Counted from the stretch's first letter, positions 42,155 through 53,528 are shown. The stretch is 64,000 nucleotides of DNA from Apirhabdus apintestini (GCA_033977085.1 CP138906.1:992001-1056000), one strand, 5' to 3'. Numbers and translations are program-made. The notes: generated by a model not told the origin, from the letters alone.

Positions 42155-43478
42155 TTAGAACGCGTAGTTGAAGTTCGCGCCGTACAGCCAGGCTTTCCCT
42201 TCAGACTTAAAGCTGTACGGACCTTCGTCAATGCTAACTTTCTGGCCGTGCATGTAAGAAACGCCGAGGTCGACAGAGGCGCTATCGTTAAACGCATAGG
42301 TGGTGCCGAGGCTTAGCCATAAACGATCCTGATCCGGGATTGAAATCGAGCGGGAATCGGCGGGAACCGGGCTATCATCAAACGCGATGCCGCCGCGGAA
42401 CGTCCAGTTATCGTCCATATAGTACGTGGTACCGAGCGCAATCCGAAGGGCGTCTTTAAAGCCTTCGTGCTTATAAAATAGCGTTTCGTTGGCGCTATTT
42501 TTGGCCTTCAGCTCCTGGAACTGGCTCCAGCTTGTATAAGCGAGGCTATAGTGGATCGCCCACTTAGGCGCCACTTTGTTATAGCCTGACAGTTCCCACA
42601 TTTCTGGCAGATCAAGCGAGAGTGAGCCGCCAACCGTGCTGCCGCTGGTGCCGGCCGGCAGCCCGAAGTTGCCAAGGATCTGATTATAGGCGGAAGGGAG
42701 CATGCTGCGATAGGCGCCGTCGAAATCCACCTTCACTTCTTAACGATAGGTAAAGCCGTAGCGATTATCTTTATCCAGGCTCATATAAGATACCGGCGTT
42801 CCAGCCGAAGCCCCATTCATTGCCCTTCAGGCGCGCAATTTGCGTATCGGCTGGCAGATTAGCCACCTGGCCCGCTAGCGCAGGCGGTAGCATACCGGAG
42901 CCTGCGACAATTTGACCTAAATCGCCCGCGTAGCGCTCAATTTTGGCGCGGGCATAGACGGCGTCAAAACCCAGCCCGAAACTCCAGTTCTGATTTAGAC
43001 GATAAGCGCCGCTCAGATTGAGGTTCATGGTTTCCAGGTCGGTTTTACCTGCCATCGAACCCGCGGCATAGCTGTTGTTAAATTCGGTAGCCAGCCCATA
43101 ATTCGAGGTAACCGAGGCGCCCCAGCCAAAGTGTTCATTAATTGGCGCAACAAAATGGAGATTCGGCACCCATGCGGTAGGGGCGATATTGTCAGTATTA
43201 AGGCTATTGCCGGTGGGTGAACGGCCGGTAATGTCGACGCCGGGATCGACAAAAATCGCGCCACCTGAGAAAGAGGGGCGATCGAACATCATAATAGTCG
43301 CCGGGTTGCGGCTGGCTGAGCCTGCGTTATCAGCAACGGCGCCCTCGCCGGAATAGGCGCGGCCCAGCCCCGACGATGAAAATTCATTTAACTGGAAACC
43401 CGCAGACCACGCCTGCGAAGAGATGAGTGCCACTGCGATTGCGAGCGATGTTTTTGCAAACAGGTTTTTCTGGCTCAT
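42155..43478 (-). pseudogene. fadL: Long-chain fatty acid outer-membrane channel FadL, broken by a frameshift and a stop codon
   Basis: FadL is a 14-strand outer-membrane barrel that lets long-chain fatty acids in. The signal peptide (MSQKNLFAKTSLAIAVALIS, cleaved after AWS), the NPA hatch (SRNPATIMMFDRPSFSGGA), FGWGASVTSNYGLATEFN and the terminal GKAWLYGANFNYAF are clear. An extra base near 42766 shifts the frame after NAGILYE, and once corrected, a TAA stop stands at 42740-42742 where TYRSEVK is expected (Ser codon TCA to TAA). Unlike most lesions in this window neither is a run contraction, so real inactivation is possible. The start 43478 follows the family; an upstream ATG exists at 43484. 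Confidence 0.85.
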
Positions 43479-43564
43479 GACCAAAACCTCATTGAGTTAT
43501 TTTTATTCAAATAATGTTACACCCGGTAACAGAGCGCGAAGTGTAGGGTTTCAGGGCTTGCCTG

Positions 43565-43603
43565 GAAATCAGACCAGTGGCGTGAGTATAGAACTGACCT
43601 GAT
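43565..43603 (-). promoter_or_regulatory. Probable tandem FadR sites upstream of fadL
   Basis: On the minus strand CACTGGTCTGATTTC and, just upstream, ATCAGGTCAGTTCTATACTC resemble the two FadR operators of the E. coli fadL promoter. The second is a weaker match. Confidence 0.55.
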
Positions 43604-43849
43604 ATTCTGTTGCAACAATGTTTTTCACTTTTTTCAAATATGTTCTTGAAAACGCGATCTGTCCGGCAAAATTGCCGGGGATTAACGATACCTGGCGCCT
43701 CAATAATTGCTTTAGATCATTTTTAAACAGGTTTTCTATAGCTTTACCGCTAACGGCACAATCTCAACTGGAGAGGGGCGCGTGGGAGGCGTAAAATAGG
43801 GCAATAATTGTCGGCGCACCCGTCTGGTGCACAAACAGAGGAAATTACA

Positions 43850-44134
43850 ATGAGTAAATGCAGTGCTGATGAAACCCCGGTTTGCTGCTGTGTGGATGTA
43901 GGTACCGTAATGGACAATACCGACTGTACAGCCTCTTATAGCCGCGTATTTGCCACTAAAGCGGAAGCTGAAGAGACGCTGGCGATGCTGAGTGCAAAAG
44001 CGCGCGCCGCAGAATCAGAGCCGTGCCAAATCACACCGCGCTACGTCGAAGAAGCAGACGGCGTGCGCATGGACATCGATTTTGTCTTTAGCTGCCAGGC
44101 TGAAGCATTAATTTTCCAGCTAGGTTTACGCTAA
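43850..44134 (+). CDS. yfcZ: YfcZ/YiiS family protein YfcZ
   Basis: A 94-residue cysteine-containing protein of unknown function that matches YfcZ: MSKCSADETPVCCCVDVGTV at the start, the motif DNTDCTASYSRVFATKAEAE, and the C-terminus DIDFVFSCQAEALIFQLGLR. I choose the ATG at 43850, behind an AGAGGAAATT ribosome site, over an upstream one at 43808. The frame is intact. It lies between fadL and fadI, as in E. coli. Confidence 0.9.
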   Translation: MSKCSADETPVCCCVDVGTVMDNTDCTASYSRVFATKAEAEETLAMLSAKARAAESEPCQITPRYVEEADGVRMDIDFVFSCQAEALIFQLGLR

Positions 44135-44260
44135 TATTTGCATCCGGCCCCCGGTTCGCGGGGCCGCTTATTTCTCGTTTTCCCACATTTTCCCCGCCCC
44201 TTTCTTCGCGATTTTTACGCTGCCAGTCTGGTAAAATGTAAAAATATCGTTAAAAATAAT

Positions 44261-44277
44261 CTCAGGTCTGACCACTT
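44261..44277 (+). promoter_or_regulatory. FadR operator upstream of fadIJ
   Basis: CTCAGGTCTGACCACTT is a good inverted match to the FadR consensus (CTGGTCNGACC core) and lies about 180 bases before the fadI start. FadR repression of fadIJ is known in E. coli. Confidence 0.7.
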
Positions 44278-44459
44278 TATGCTATTAAGGCCATTCGTTT
44301 GGCATTTCGGGGATAAATCCCGCTTAGGTCCAGCAAGACGCCACGATGCGCCGCTCACTGGCTCTAAAACACCGGCTCATTGGCAAGGCATCTGATGTAA
44401 TGCTGAACCAGGCCTCACCCAGCGGTTTGCCCGGCGACGAAAATGCGAAGAGGAAAAGT

Positions 44460-45771
44460 ATGAACCAGATGGCTCCACTGATTACCCGCCGCGATCAACG
44501 TATCGCCTTTGTAGGCGGCCTGCGTACGCCTTTTGCGCGCCAAATGACCGCCTGGCGCGATGTGCCGGCCGTGGAGTTAGGGAGGCTCGTAGTATCGGAG
44601 CTTCTGACGCGCAGTGAACTGTCCGTTGATGACATTGAGCAGGTAGTATTTAAGCAAGTGGTGCAAATGCCGGAAGCGCCCAATATCGCCCGGGAAATTG
44701 TATTAGGAACCCGCATGAACGTTCATACTGACGCATACAGCGTGAGCCGCGCCTGCGCGACCAGTTTTCAGGCGGTAGCGAATATTGCGGAAAGTTTACT
44801 GGCAGGCACGATACGCGCGGGAATTGCGGGCGGTGCCGACTCGACGTCGGTATTACCGATAGGCGTAAGCAAAAAATTAGCCGGCACCCTGGTCGATATG
44901 AACAGAACGCGCGGCCTGGGGCCGCGCCTGAAACTCTTTTCTCGCCTGCGTCCTCGCGACCTGGTGCCGGTGCCGCCGGCGGTCGCCGAGTATTCAACCG
45001 GGCTGAGAATGGGCGATACGGCGGAACAAATGGCAAAAACCTTCGCTATTACTCGTGAAGAGCAGGATACCTTTGCGCTGCGTTCGCATCAGCGTGCAGC
45101 GCGGGCCTGGCAGGAAGGGCTACTCGACGATGAGGTGATGACGGCCTATGCGCCGCCGTTTCATTCAGCGATTCGACAGGATAATGTGATTCGCCCGCAG
45201 GCGACGCTGGAAGACTACGCAAAACTGCGCCCCGCCTTCGATAGACGCCACGGTACCGTAACGGCAGCGAACAGTACCCCGCTTACCGACGGCGCGGCGG
45301 CGGTGATTATGATGACGGAAAGCCGGGCGCGGGAACTGGGATTAACCCCGCAGGGTTACTTACGCAGCTACGCTTTTACGGCAATTGGCGTTCAACAAAA
45401 TATGCTGCTTGGCCCGGCACTGGGCCACGCCGCTGGCGCTGGAGCGCGCCGGATTAACCCTTGCAGACTTAACGTTATTCGATATGCATGAAGCCTTTTC
45501 CGCGCAGGTATTAAGTAATCTGAAAATGCTGGCCAGTACGCGCTTTGCCAGGGAGCAACTGGGGCGCGAGCGGGCGACCGGTGATATCGATGAAACGACA
45601 TTTAACGTACTGGGCGGTTCGATAGCTTATGGGCACCCTTTTGCCGCCACCGGCGCGCGCATGATAACCCAGACCCTGCGGGAGCTGCGGCGCCGAGGCG
45701 GCGGACTGGGGCTGGTCACCGCCTGTGCGGCGGGCGGGCTGGGCGCGGCAATGGTTCTGGAGGTGGAATAA
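44460..45771 (+). CDS. fadI: 3-ketoacyl-CoA thiolase FadI, frame broken once
   Basis: FadI cleaves 3-ketoacyl-CoA in the FadIJ branch of fatty-acid breakdown. The reactive cysteine lies in SVSRACATSFQAVANIAES, and the C-terminal HGTVTAANSTPLTDGAAAV, NVLGGSIAYGHPFAATGAR and LVTACAAGGLGAAMVLEVE motifs carry the other catalytic residues. An extra G in CTGGGCCACG near 45423 shifts the frame; removing it gives LATPLALERAGLTLADLTL and 436 residues, the E. coli length. Start at 44460 (MNQMAPLITRRDQRIAFVGG) has a GAGG ribosome site. fadJ follows directly. Confidence 0.92.
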
Positions 45772-47951
45772 ATGACTGAAATAGCAGTGTTTTCTCTGGA
45801 GGTGCGCCCTGACAATATCGCCGTTATTACCGTGGATGTGCCCGGTGAGAAAGTGAACACGCTGCGCGCCTCTTTCGCACCGGAAATGCATGCCATCGTC
45901 AGGCGGCTGCGTGAAAACCGGGAGCTAGAAGGCGTCGTTATCATATCCGGTAAAGAGGACAATTTTATCGCCAGCGCGGATATTACGCAGATTGAAAACT
46001 GCCGTGACGCTCAGGAAGCTGAGGCGCTGGCGCGCCAGGGCAGCAGATTATGGCGGAGATTGCCAGCCTGCCGGTGCCGGTGGTCGCTGCGATACACGGC
46101 GCCTGCCTGGGCGGCGGTCTTGAGCTGGCGCTGGCCTGCCACCGGCGTATTTGCAGCGACGATGCAAATACGCGGCTCGGCCTGCCGGAGGTGCAGCTAG
46201 GGCTGTTACCTGGCGCGGGAGGAACTCAGCGTCTCCCGCGTTTGATTGGTATTACCCGCGCGCTGGATATGATGTTAACCGGGCGTCAGTTGCGCGCTCG
46301 CCAGGCGCTCTCAGCGGGGCTGGTTGATGATGTCGTGCCGCAGTCCATTTTGCTGGACAGCGCCGTCGCACTGGCAAAATCACAGCGCCCGCGCCAGCGG
46401 CGGTTGCCCGTGCGCGATCGCATTTTAAGCGGGCCGCTGGCGCGCAGGTTAGTTATCTCCATGGCAACCAAAAAATGCGGCACCAAACGCGCGGTAATTA
46501 TCCTGCCCCTGAGCGCCTGCTTCACGTAGTGAGCGCAGGATTACGGCACGGTCGTAGCAGCGGCTACAGCGCAGAGGCACAGGCATTTGGCGAGCTGGCA
46601 ATGACGCCTGAATCACGGGCGCTGCGTCAGATTTTTTCGCCAGTACGGCGCTGAAGAAGGAGAGGGCCAAACCGACGCGCCCGGCGCGCAGGGTGGGCAT
46701 TTTAGGCGGTGGACTGATGGGCGGCGGCATAGCCAGCGTAACGGCGCTAAAAGCAGGGTTGCCGGTACGCCTGCGCGATGTGCGTGAAGAAGGCGTTTGT
46801 CATGCGCTGGCGTATAGCTGGTCTCTCCTAACCCAGCGGGTGCACAAACGCCAAATCAGCGCGGCGGAGCGTGCGAAGCAAATGGCGCTGCTATCCGGAA
46901 CCACGGACTATAGCGGCTTTCGCCAATGCGATGTGGTCCTTGAAGCGGTGTTTGAGGAGCTGGCGCTCAAACAGCGGATGGTTGAAGAGATTGAAAGCTA
47001 TGGCGCATCCGATGCCGTATTCGCATCTAACACTTCATCGCTGCCGATTAGCGATATTGCAGCCCGGGCGCAGCGTCCACAGCAGGTCATTGGGCTGCAT
47101 TATTTCAGCCCGGTGGATAAAATGCCGCTGGTTGAGGTTATCCCACATGCCACAACCAGCCCGGAAACCATTGCCCGGGTTCAGGATTTAGCCCTGCGCC
47201 AGGGAAAACGCCGATAGTAGTCGCCGATCGCGCCGGATTTTATGTTAACCGTATTCTGGCACCGTATATCAATGAAGCGCTGTGGTGTCTGGTCGAGGGG
47301 AACCCATCGAACATATTGATGCGGCGCTCCTGCAGGCCGGTTTTCCCGTGGGGCCGCTCCAGCTTCTGGATGAAGTGGGCATCGATGTGGGAACCAAAAT
47401 TATTCCTATTCTTGAGCAGGCTTACGGGGCGCGCTTTCGCACGCCTGAACGCGTAGCCGCAATTTTAAGCGGGGATCGTAAAGGCAAAAAGAACGGCCGG
47501 GGGTTTTATCTTTATTCAGCCCAGGGCGTAAAATAAAAAAGGAGCGCCAAAGCAGGCAGATGCGGCGATTTATACCCTGTTACAAGTGACGCCGACGGCG
47601 CGCCAGCCCGCGAAGGATATTGCCAGCCGCTGTATGTTAATGATGATAAATGAAGCGGTACGCTGCCTGGATGAAAATGTGATTGCCAGCGCACGCGACG
47701 GGGATATCGGCGCAATATTCGGTATCGGCTTCCCGCCTTTTCTTGGCGGGCCGTTTCACTATCTTCAGCGGCAGGGGGCCGCCGGTATTGTGGAGCAACT
47801 GGAGCGTTTATCAGCGCGTTACGGCGAGCGCTTTACCCCCTGCGACGGTTTACGAGCCCGCGCCCGGGAGGTGCAGGGTAACCAACCGCAAAATAATAGC
47901 CATGAGCCTCCTGCTGGCGGCGATCCCGCTTTCAATGTCGAAATACATTGA
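45772..47951 (+). CDS. fadJ: Fatty acid oxidation complex alpha subunit FadJ, frame broken at six sites
   Basis: FadJ joins enoyl-CoA hydratase and 3-hydroxyacyl-CoA dehydrogenase in one protein and pairs with FadI. The crotonase half shows AIHGACLGGGLELALACHRR and LPEVQLGLLPGAGGTQRLPR. The dehydrogenase half shows VGILGGGLMGGGIASVTALK, IFASNTSSLPI-like VFASNTSSLPISDIA, GLHYFSPVDKMPLVEVIPHA and DVGTKIIPILEQAYG. Bases are missing near 46040, 46476, 46632, 47208 and 47298, and the frame also shifts near 47530 (TAAAATAAAAAA, one base over). Corrected length is about 728 codons against 714 in E. coli. It starts one base after the fadI stop codon. Confidence 0.88.
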
Positions 47952-48237
47952 AGGAAAAAGTCATTGATGATGCACGCCAGCGGCGGTGAAGTTTACCCCA
48001 CGCGGCAGGGCTAAGCTGGCTACAGAATTGACTATTGCAAGTATCGGCGAGGGGCTCAGATAACCGGGTCGCCTCGCGCATTTTATGCGCGTATATTGAC
48101 TATACTTACGGCGTTGAGGTAAAAAGCAACGTTCATTCGACAACCGGATCTGGCCCGAGTCGGGCAAAAGATAACGCCATGTATGCGTTTTACGTATACG
48201 GGCGTTTGGCTTTTCTGGTTAACAAAAGCGGTGCAAT

Positions 48238-48726
48238 ATGCAAGTTCTTATTATGCGTCACGGCGATGCGGCGCTCGAAGCCGCCAGCGATGCGGCTCGT
48301 CCTTTAACCGTTCGCGGTCGCGAAGAATCTCGCCAAATGGCGACCTGGCTGAAAGGGCAGGGAATTGATATCGAACGCGTGCTGGTCAGCCCTTATTTAC
48401 GGGCGGAACAGACACTTGCGGTAGTGCGCGAAGCGTTGGCGCTGCCTGAAAGTGAAGAAGTCCTCCCAGAGTTAACGCCCTGCGGCGATGTCGGTGAAGT
48501 GAGCGCCTATCTGCAGGCGTTAGCCAGCAAGGGCATGAAGTCTGTGATGCTAATATCCCACCTGCCTCTGGTCGGCTATTTAGTGTCTGAATTGTGCCCG
48601 GGCGAAGCGCCGCCGATGTTTTCGACCTCCGGTATAGCGAGCGTTGTGCTGGATGCGGAAACGGGGCGCGGCCATTATGAATGGCAGATGGGGCCGTGCA
48701 ATTTGAATGTGGCAAAAGCTATCTGA
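48238..48726 (+). CDS. sixA: Phosphohistidine phosphatase SixA
   Basis: SixA removes phosphate from histidine in phosphotransfer proteins; in E. coli it acts on ArcB and on the nitrogen PTS protein NPr. The intact 162-residue product has the histidine-phosphatase signature MQVLIMRHGDAALEAASDAA, the arginine SPYLRAEQT, and the second catalytic histidine in VMLISHLPLVGYLVSELCPG. A terminator follows. It lies between fadJ and smrB, as in E. coli. Confidence 0.94.
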   Translation: MQVLIMRHGDAALEAASDAARPLTVRGREESRQMATWLKGQGIDIERVLVSPYLRAEQTLAVVREALALPESEEVLPELTPCGDVGEVSAYLQALASKGMKSVMLISHLPLVGYLVSELCPGEAPPMFSTSGIASVVLDAETGRGHYEWQMGPCNLNVAKAI

Positions 48727-48752
48727 CGTAATTACGGTTTTTACCGCTATGG

Positions 48753-48778
48753 CGCCCGGCATTTTCGCCGGGCGTTTT
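48753..48778 (+). terminator. Rho-independent terminator after sixA
   Basis: CGCCCGGC/GCCGGGCG stem followed by TTTT. The remaining ~290 bases up to smrB hold no recognised gene. Confidence 0.88.
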
Positions 48779-49070
48779 GCTATCAGCAAACTACTTTCAC
48801 AGGTGTTTGTCACGTACCGTGCCGACGCCGGGCACCATGTTCGCGCGCTTTACCAGGCTGGTGCTGCGCTGTTCGTTGACGGGAGTTTTGCTGGAAACTG
48901 ATTTATTACGCATTGTTATCATCCGCTTTTTTGCCGGCAGGATGCGGGTTAGCTGCCTGTCTGTTTCTATTTAGCCAATGCAGATGAAAAAAGACACGCT
49001 TTATAAGACTTGAATCCGGGGCGGTTTGTTCGGCTGCCAGTCAGGGAAAAGCCTCGCCGGGAGAGTCAGT

Positions 49071-49620
49071 TTACAGATGCGCCGGCGGCAGCCATTCTTC
49101 GACTTCAATCAAAATTAATAACGCCGCATCGCCGCCGTAAAGTTTAGGTGCCTGATGAAATGCCATCACATGCGGATGCTGTGCCAGCCACAGCGGCGTT
49201 TGCTGCTTAAGGATATTCTTGCCGTGCCCGTGCATTACGCAGGCGCAGTAAATATGCTCGCGGCGACAGGCCGCAATCAGAGCGCCTAACTCCTGTTTAG
49301 CCTGTTTTTGCGTTAGCCCGTGTAAATCGAGAAACAGATCCGGCGCATAATCGCCGCGCCGCAGCTTCTTTTGCTCAAAATGACTGACGTCCGGGCGAAC
49401 ATACCGTACCGGCCCCTCGCTCGCCAGCAGCGGTTGGAACTCATCGGAAAAGTAGTGGCTCGCGTCAGTTTGCTCCTGAAGTAGCCTTTTTCCGGAATTT
49501 CACGACGAAGATTGCGCGGGGGACGATGTACCACGGTGTCGTGAGACAGGCGCCGGGCGCCGCTCGTCATCTCTCTAAATAGCGCTTTATCTTCGGCGCT
49601 AAGTGCGTTTTTTTCTTCAT
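49071..49620 (-). CDS. smrB: Ribosome rescue factor SmrB (YfcN), frame broken twice
   Basis: SmrB is the Smr-domain nuclease that cuts mRNA between collided ribosomes. The C-terminal Smr domain is clear: LFLDLHGLTQKQAKQELGAL, CACVMHGHGKNILKQQTPLW, and HPHVMAFHQAPKLYGGDAAL before EVEEWLPP. The start is the ATG at 49620 (MKKK). An A is missing in the coding-strand A run near 49610 and another near 49490 (GAAAAAGGC); restoring both gives 183 residues, exactly the E. coli length. Only short pieces are open in the raw sequence. It is divergent from prmB. Confidence 0.9.
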
Positions 49621-49792
49621 CTTCGTCTCATAAGAAGGGGGATTAATGCCATGTTACCCGGATTGTCCGCCGCGATTATAGCAAAGCCGGCATTTTTGTA
49701 CGGCGAGTACGTGCTGCCTGCTGATTTGTCATGGCGATCGTGGCAAACTACTGCGCAGATTAATTCTATACGGCAGTCCTGCGGAGGGCATA

Positions 49793-50724
49793 GTGGATAA
49801 AATTTTCGTTGACGAAGCGGTGAATGAACTGCACACCATTCAGGATATGCTGCGCTGGGCCGTCAGCCGCTTCAGCGCGGCGAATATCTGGTATGGTCAC
49901 GGCACCGATAACCCCGGGATGAAGCCGTTCAATTGGTATTGCCCTCGCTGTATCTGCCGCTTGATATCCCCGAAGATATGCGCAGCGCGCGACTGACCCC
50001 CAGTGAGCGCCATCGTATCGTTGAGCGCGTTATTCGCCGCGTGAATGAACGTATTCCCGTGGCCTATCTGACCAATAAAGCCTGGTTTTGCGGGCATGAA
50101 TTTTATGTGGATGAGCGGGTATTGGTGCCGCGCTCTCCGATTGGCGAGCTGATTAATCAGCATTTTGCCGGGCTTATTAGCGGCGAACCGCGCCATATTC
50201 TGGATATGTGCACCGGCAGCGGTTGTATCGCAATTGCCTGCGCTTATGCTTTCCCGAACGCGGAAGTGGACGCGGTGGACATCTCTGCCGACGCGCTGGC
50301 TGTGGCAGAGCAGAATATCGAAGAACACGGTCTGCTGCAGCAGGTAACGCCCATTCGCAGCGATCTTTTCCGCGCTTTACCGCAGGTTCAGTACGATCTC
50401 ATCGTCACTAACCCGCCTTACGTTGATGCGGAAGATATGGATGATTTGCCCGGCGAATATCACTTTGAGCCGGAGCTGGGGCTTGCCGCAGGGCGAGATG
50501 GCCTGAAACTGGCGCGGCGTATCCTTGCCTGCGCGCCTGATTATTTGAGCGAACAGGGCGTGCTGATTTGCGAAGTGGGCAATAGTATGGTTCACCTGAT
50601 AGAGCAGTATCCGCAGGTGCCGTTCACCTGGCTTGAGTTTGAGCACGGCGGTGACGGCGTCTTTATGCTCACGCGCGAGCAGCTGATCGCGGCGCAAGAG
50701 CATTTCAGCATCTATAAAGATTAA
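49793..50724 (+). CDS. prmB: 50S ribosomal protein L3 glutamine methyltransferase PrmB, frame broken once
   Basis: PrmB methylates a glutamine of ribosomal protein L3. It starts with GTG (DKIFVDEAVNELHTIQDML). The SAM site is ILDMCTGSGCIAIACAYAF and the catalytic NPPY motif is DLIVTNPPYVDAEDMDDLP. A T is missing in AACCCCGGGATG near 49917 (AACCCCTGGGATGAA expected); restoring it gives DNPWDEAVQLVLPSLYLPL and 310 residues, the E. coli length. aroC follows on the same strand 70 bases later. Confidence 0.93.
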
Positions 50725-50794
50725 TCCCGGATAGCGGTGGGGCTAAGTCCGGCCGTGAAATCTACTGTCACGACACTAACGGTAAGGAGCCGCA

Positions 50795-51877
50795 ATGGCA
50801 GGGAACAGTATTGGACAACTTTTTCGCGTCACGACCTTTGGCGAGTCCCACGGTCCGGCTCTGGGGTGTATCGTTGACGGCGTTCCGGCGGGGCTGGCAC
50901 TGAGTGAAGAGGATTTACAGCACGACCTGGATCGCCGCCGCCCGGGGACATCGCGTTATACCACCCAGCGTCGGGAGCCGGATCGGGTGCGCATTCTTTC
51001 CGGCGTGTTCAACGGTGTGACGACGGGCACCAGCATCGGGCTCATGATTGAAAACACCGATCAGCGCTCCCGGGATTACGGAGAGATTAAAGACCTGTTT
51101 CGCCCCGGGCACGCGGATTACACCTATGAGCAGAAATATGGGCTACGCGACTATCGCGGCGGCGGGCGTTCGTCCGCGCGTGAAACGGCAATGCGCGTAG
51201 CCGCGGGCGCGATTGCGAAAAATTCCTCGCGCAGCGCTATCAGATACAAATTCGCGCCTGCCTGACGCAAATGGGCGATATTCCGCTGGCTATCAGGGAT
51301 TGGGCGCAGGTTGAACAAAATCCCTTTTTCTGCCCGGACCCGGAGAAAATCACCGCGCTGGATGAATTGATGCGCGGGCTGAAAAAGAGGGTGATTCTAT
51401 CGGCGCGCGCGTCACGGTCATAGCCGATAATGTCCCGGCGGGGCTGGGCGAGCCGGTGTTTGACCGACTGGATGCCGACATTGCGCATGCTTTGATGAGC
51501 ATTAACGCGGTGAAAGGCGTGGAAATTGGCGACGGGTTTGACGTAATCGCCCTGCGCGGCAGTGAAAATCGCGATGAAATTACCCGACAGGGTTTTCAGA
51601 GTAATCACGCGGGGGGATTTTAGGCGGTATCAGTAGCGGACAGCAAATTATCGCCAGTATTGCCTTAAAGCCGACATCCAGTATTACGGTGCCCGGCAGA
51701 ACTGTCACGCGCGACGGTGAGGAAACCGAGATGATCACGCGCGGCCGTCACGATCCCTGCGTGGGAATTCGCGCGGTGCCGATAGCGGAAGCGATGCTGG
51801 CGATTGTGCTGATGGATCATCTGCTCAGGCAGCGCGGGCAAAACGGTGAGCCGCTTTCTCATCTGACGGGACAATAA
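50795..51877 (+). CDS. aroC: Chorismate synthase AroC, frame broken three times
   Basis: AroC makes chorismate from EPSP using reduced FMN, the last common step to aromatic amino acids. The signatures GNSIGQLFRVTTFGESHGPA, RPGHADYTYEQKYGLRDYRG, GGGRSSARETAMRVAAGA and the C-terminal RHDPCVGIRAVPIAEAMLAI are present. Bases are missing at A5 near 51221, A5 near 51387 and G6 near 51615. Restoring three gives 361 residues, exactly the E. coli length. A GGAG ribosome site precedes the ATG. mepA follows 4 bases after the stop. Confidence 0.93.
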
Positions 51878-51881
51878 ACTT

Positions 51882-52702
51882 ATGCAACGTCTTTTCATCG
51901 CGTTACTGGCGCTTTGTACCAGCGTGAGCGCTTTCGCCGCCACGCCGTGGCAGACGATAACCCAGCCGGTACCCGGCAGTCCGCAGTCTATCGGCGCTTT
52001 TGCCAATGGCTGCATCGTTGGCGCGCAGCCACTGCCGCTTAACGCGGAAGATTATAAGGTAATGCGCACGGACCAGCGGCGCTACTTTGGCCACCCACGG
52101 CTCATAGCATTCATTCAGCGCTTAAGCGCCCAGGCGCATGGCGCAAACCTGGGGACGGTGTTAATCGGCGATATGGGCATGCCGGCCGGCGGGCGTTTTA
52201 ACGGCGGCCATGCCAGCCATCAGTCCGGGCTGGACGTGGATATCTTTTTACAATTGCCGCGCGCGCGCTGGACGCAAACCCAGTTACTGCGCCCACAGGC
52301 GCTGGATTTAGTTTCCGGCGACGGCAAGCGCATAGTAGATTCACGCTGGCAGCCGGAGCTGGGAAGCTTGATTAAACGCGCTGCGCAGGACGAGGCGGTG
52401 GTGCGTATTTTTGTCAGCCCGGCGATTAAGCAGCGGCTGTGTGAAGATGCGGGTGCGGATCGCGCCTGGCTGCATAAAGTGCGCCCTGGTTTGGCCACCG
52501 CGCGCATATGCACGTGCGATTGCGCTGCCCGGCTGACAGTCTGGAATGCGAAAATCAGGCGCCGCCACCGCCGGGTGACGGCTGTGGTTACGAATTACAA
52601 AGCTGGTTTGAACCGGCAAAACCCGGCAGTAAGCCGCCCGTGAAGAAAACGCCGCCGCTGCCGCCTTCCTGTCAGGCGCTGTTGGACCAACATCGTCTTT
52701 AA
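51882..52702 (+). CDS. mepA: Penicillin-insensitive murein endopeptidase MepA, frame broken once
   Basis: MepA is a periplasmic LAS-family metalloenzyme that cuts D-Ala-mDAP cross-links in peptidoglycan. A signal peptide (MQRLFIALLALCTSVSAFA) is followed by the zinc motif GGRFNGGHASHQSGLDVDIF and the second metal site HMHVRLRCPADSLEC. A C is missing in CGCCCTGG near 52489; restoring it reads VRPWFQHRAHMHVR-type sequence (WFGHRAHMH), for 273 residues. The proline-rich C-terminus ends SCQALLDQHRL. Confidence 0.92.
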
Positions 52703-52731
52703 ATGTAAGGGATGCCGCTACGGGGGTAAGT

Positions 52732-53527
52732 ATGGATTGGTTTATGGTTTCCCCACTGGTGTTGGCTACGCTATTTTTGGTGGCCCTGCTGGCCGGTTTT
52801 ATTGATGCACTGGCGGGCGGGGGCGGGTTACTTACGGTGCCTGCCCTAATGGCTGCCGGAATGACGCCCGCGCAGGCGCTGGCGACCAATAAATTGCAGG
52901 CCTGCGGCGGTTCGCTGTCCGCCAGCCTCTATTTTATTCGTCAGGGGTGGTAAATCTGCGCGAGCAAACGCTGAATATCGTTATGACGTTTCTGGGATCA
53001 ACAGCCGGCGCGCTGCTGGTCCAGCACGTGAAGGCCGATATTTTGCGTCAGGTTCTGCCGCTATTAATCATCTGTATCGGCCTCTATTTTTTACTCACCC
53101 CCGTTTGGGGGAAGTGGACAGGCAGCGGCGTTTATACGGTCTGCCGTTTGCGCTGATAGCCGGCGGCTGCGTTGGGTTTTACGACGGCTTTTTCGGCCCG
53201 GGCGCGGGATCGTTTTATGCGCTGGCGTTTGTAACGCTGTGCGGCTATAACCTGGCAAAATCCACGGCGCACGCCAAAGTCTTGAACGCGACTTCCAACG
53301 TGGGCGGCCTGCTGCTGTTTATTTTAGGTGGCAAAGTGATTTGGGGAACCGGGGCCGTCATGATGATCGGCCAGTTTTGCGGAGCGCGCATGGGATCGCG
53401 TCTGGTGCTGAGCAAAGGACAGCGCCTGATACGGCCCATGATAGTCATTGTGTCTGCGGTGATGAGCGCAAAATTATTATTTGACAGCCACGGACAGGCG
53501 CTCCTGCGCTGGCTGGGATACGTATAA
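52732..53527 (+). CDS. yfcA: TSUP-family membrane transporter YfcA, frame broken twice
   Basis: A sulfite exporter TauE/SafE (TSUP) family membrane protein with about eight helices; its substrate is unknown. Family stretches are LLAGFIDALAGGGGLLTVPA, LATNKLQACGGSLSASLYFI, GGCVGFYDGFFGPGAGSFYA and KSTAHAKVLNATSNVGGLLL. A G is missing in CAGGGGTGG near 52946 and in the G5 run near 53112; restoring both gives 265 residues. Start at 52732 (MDWFMVSPLVLATLF). epmC begins one base after the stop. Confidence 0.9.
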
Positions 53528-53528
53528 G

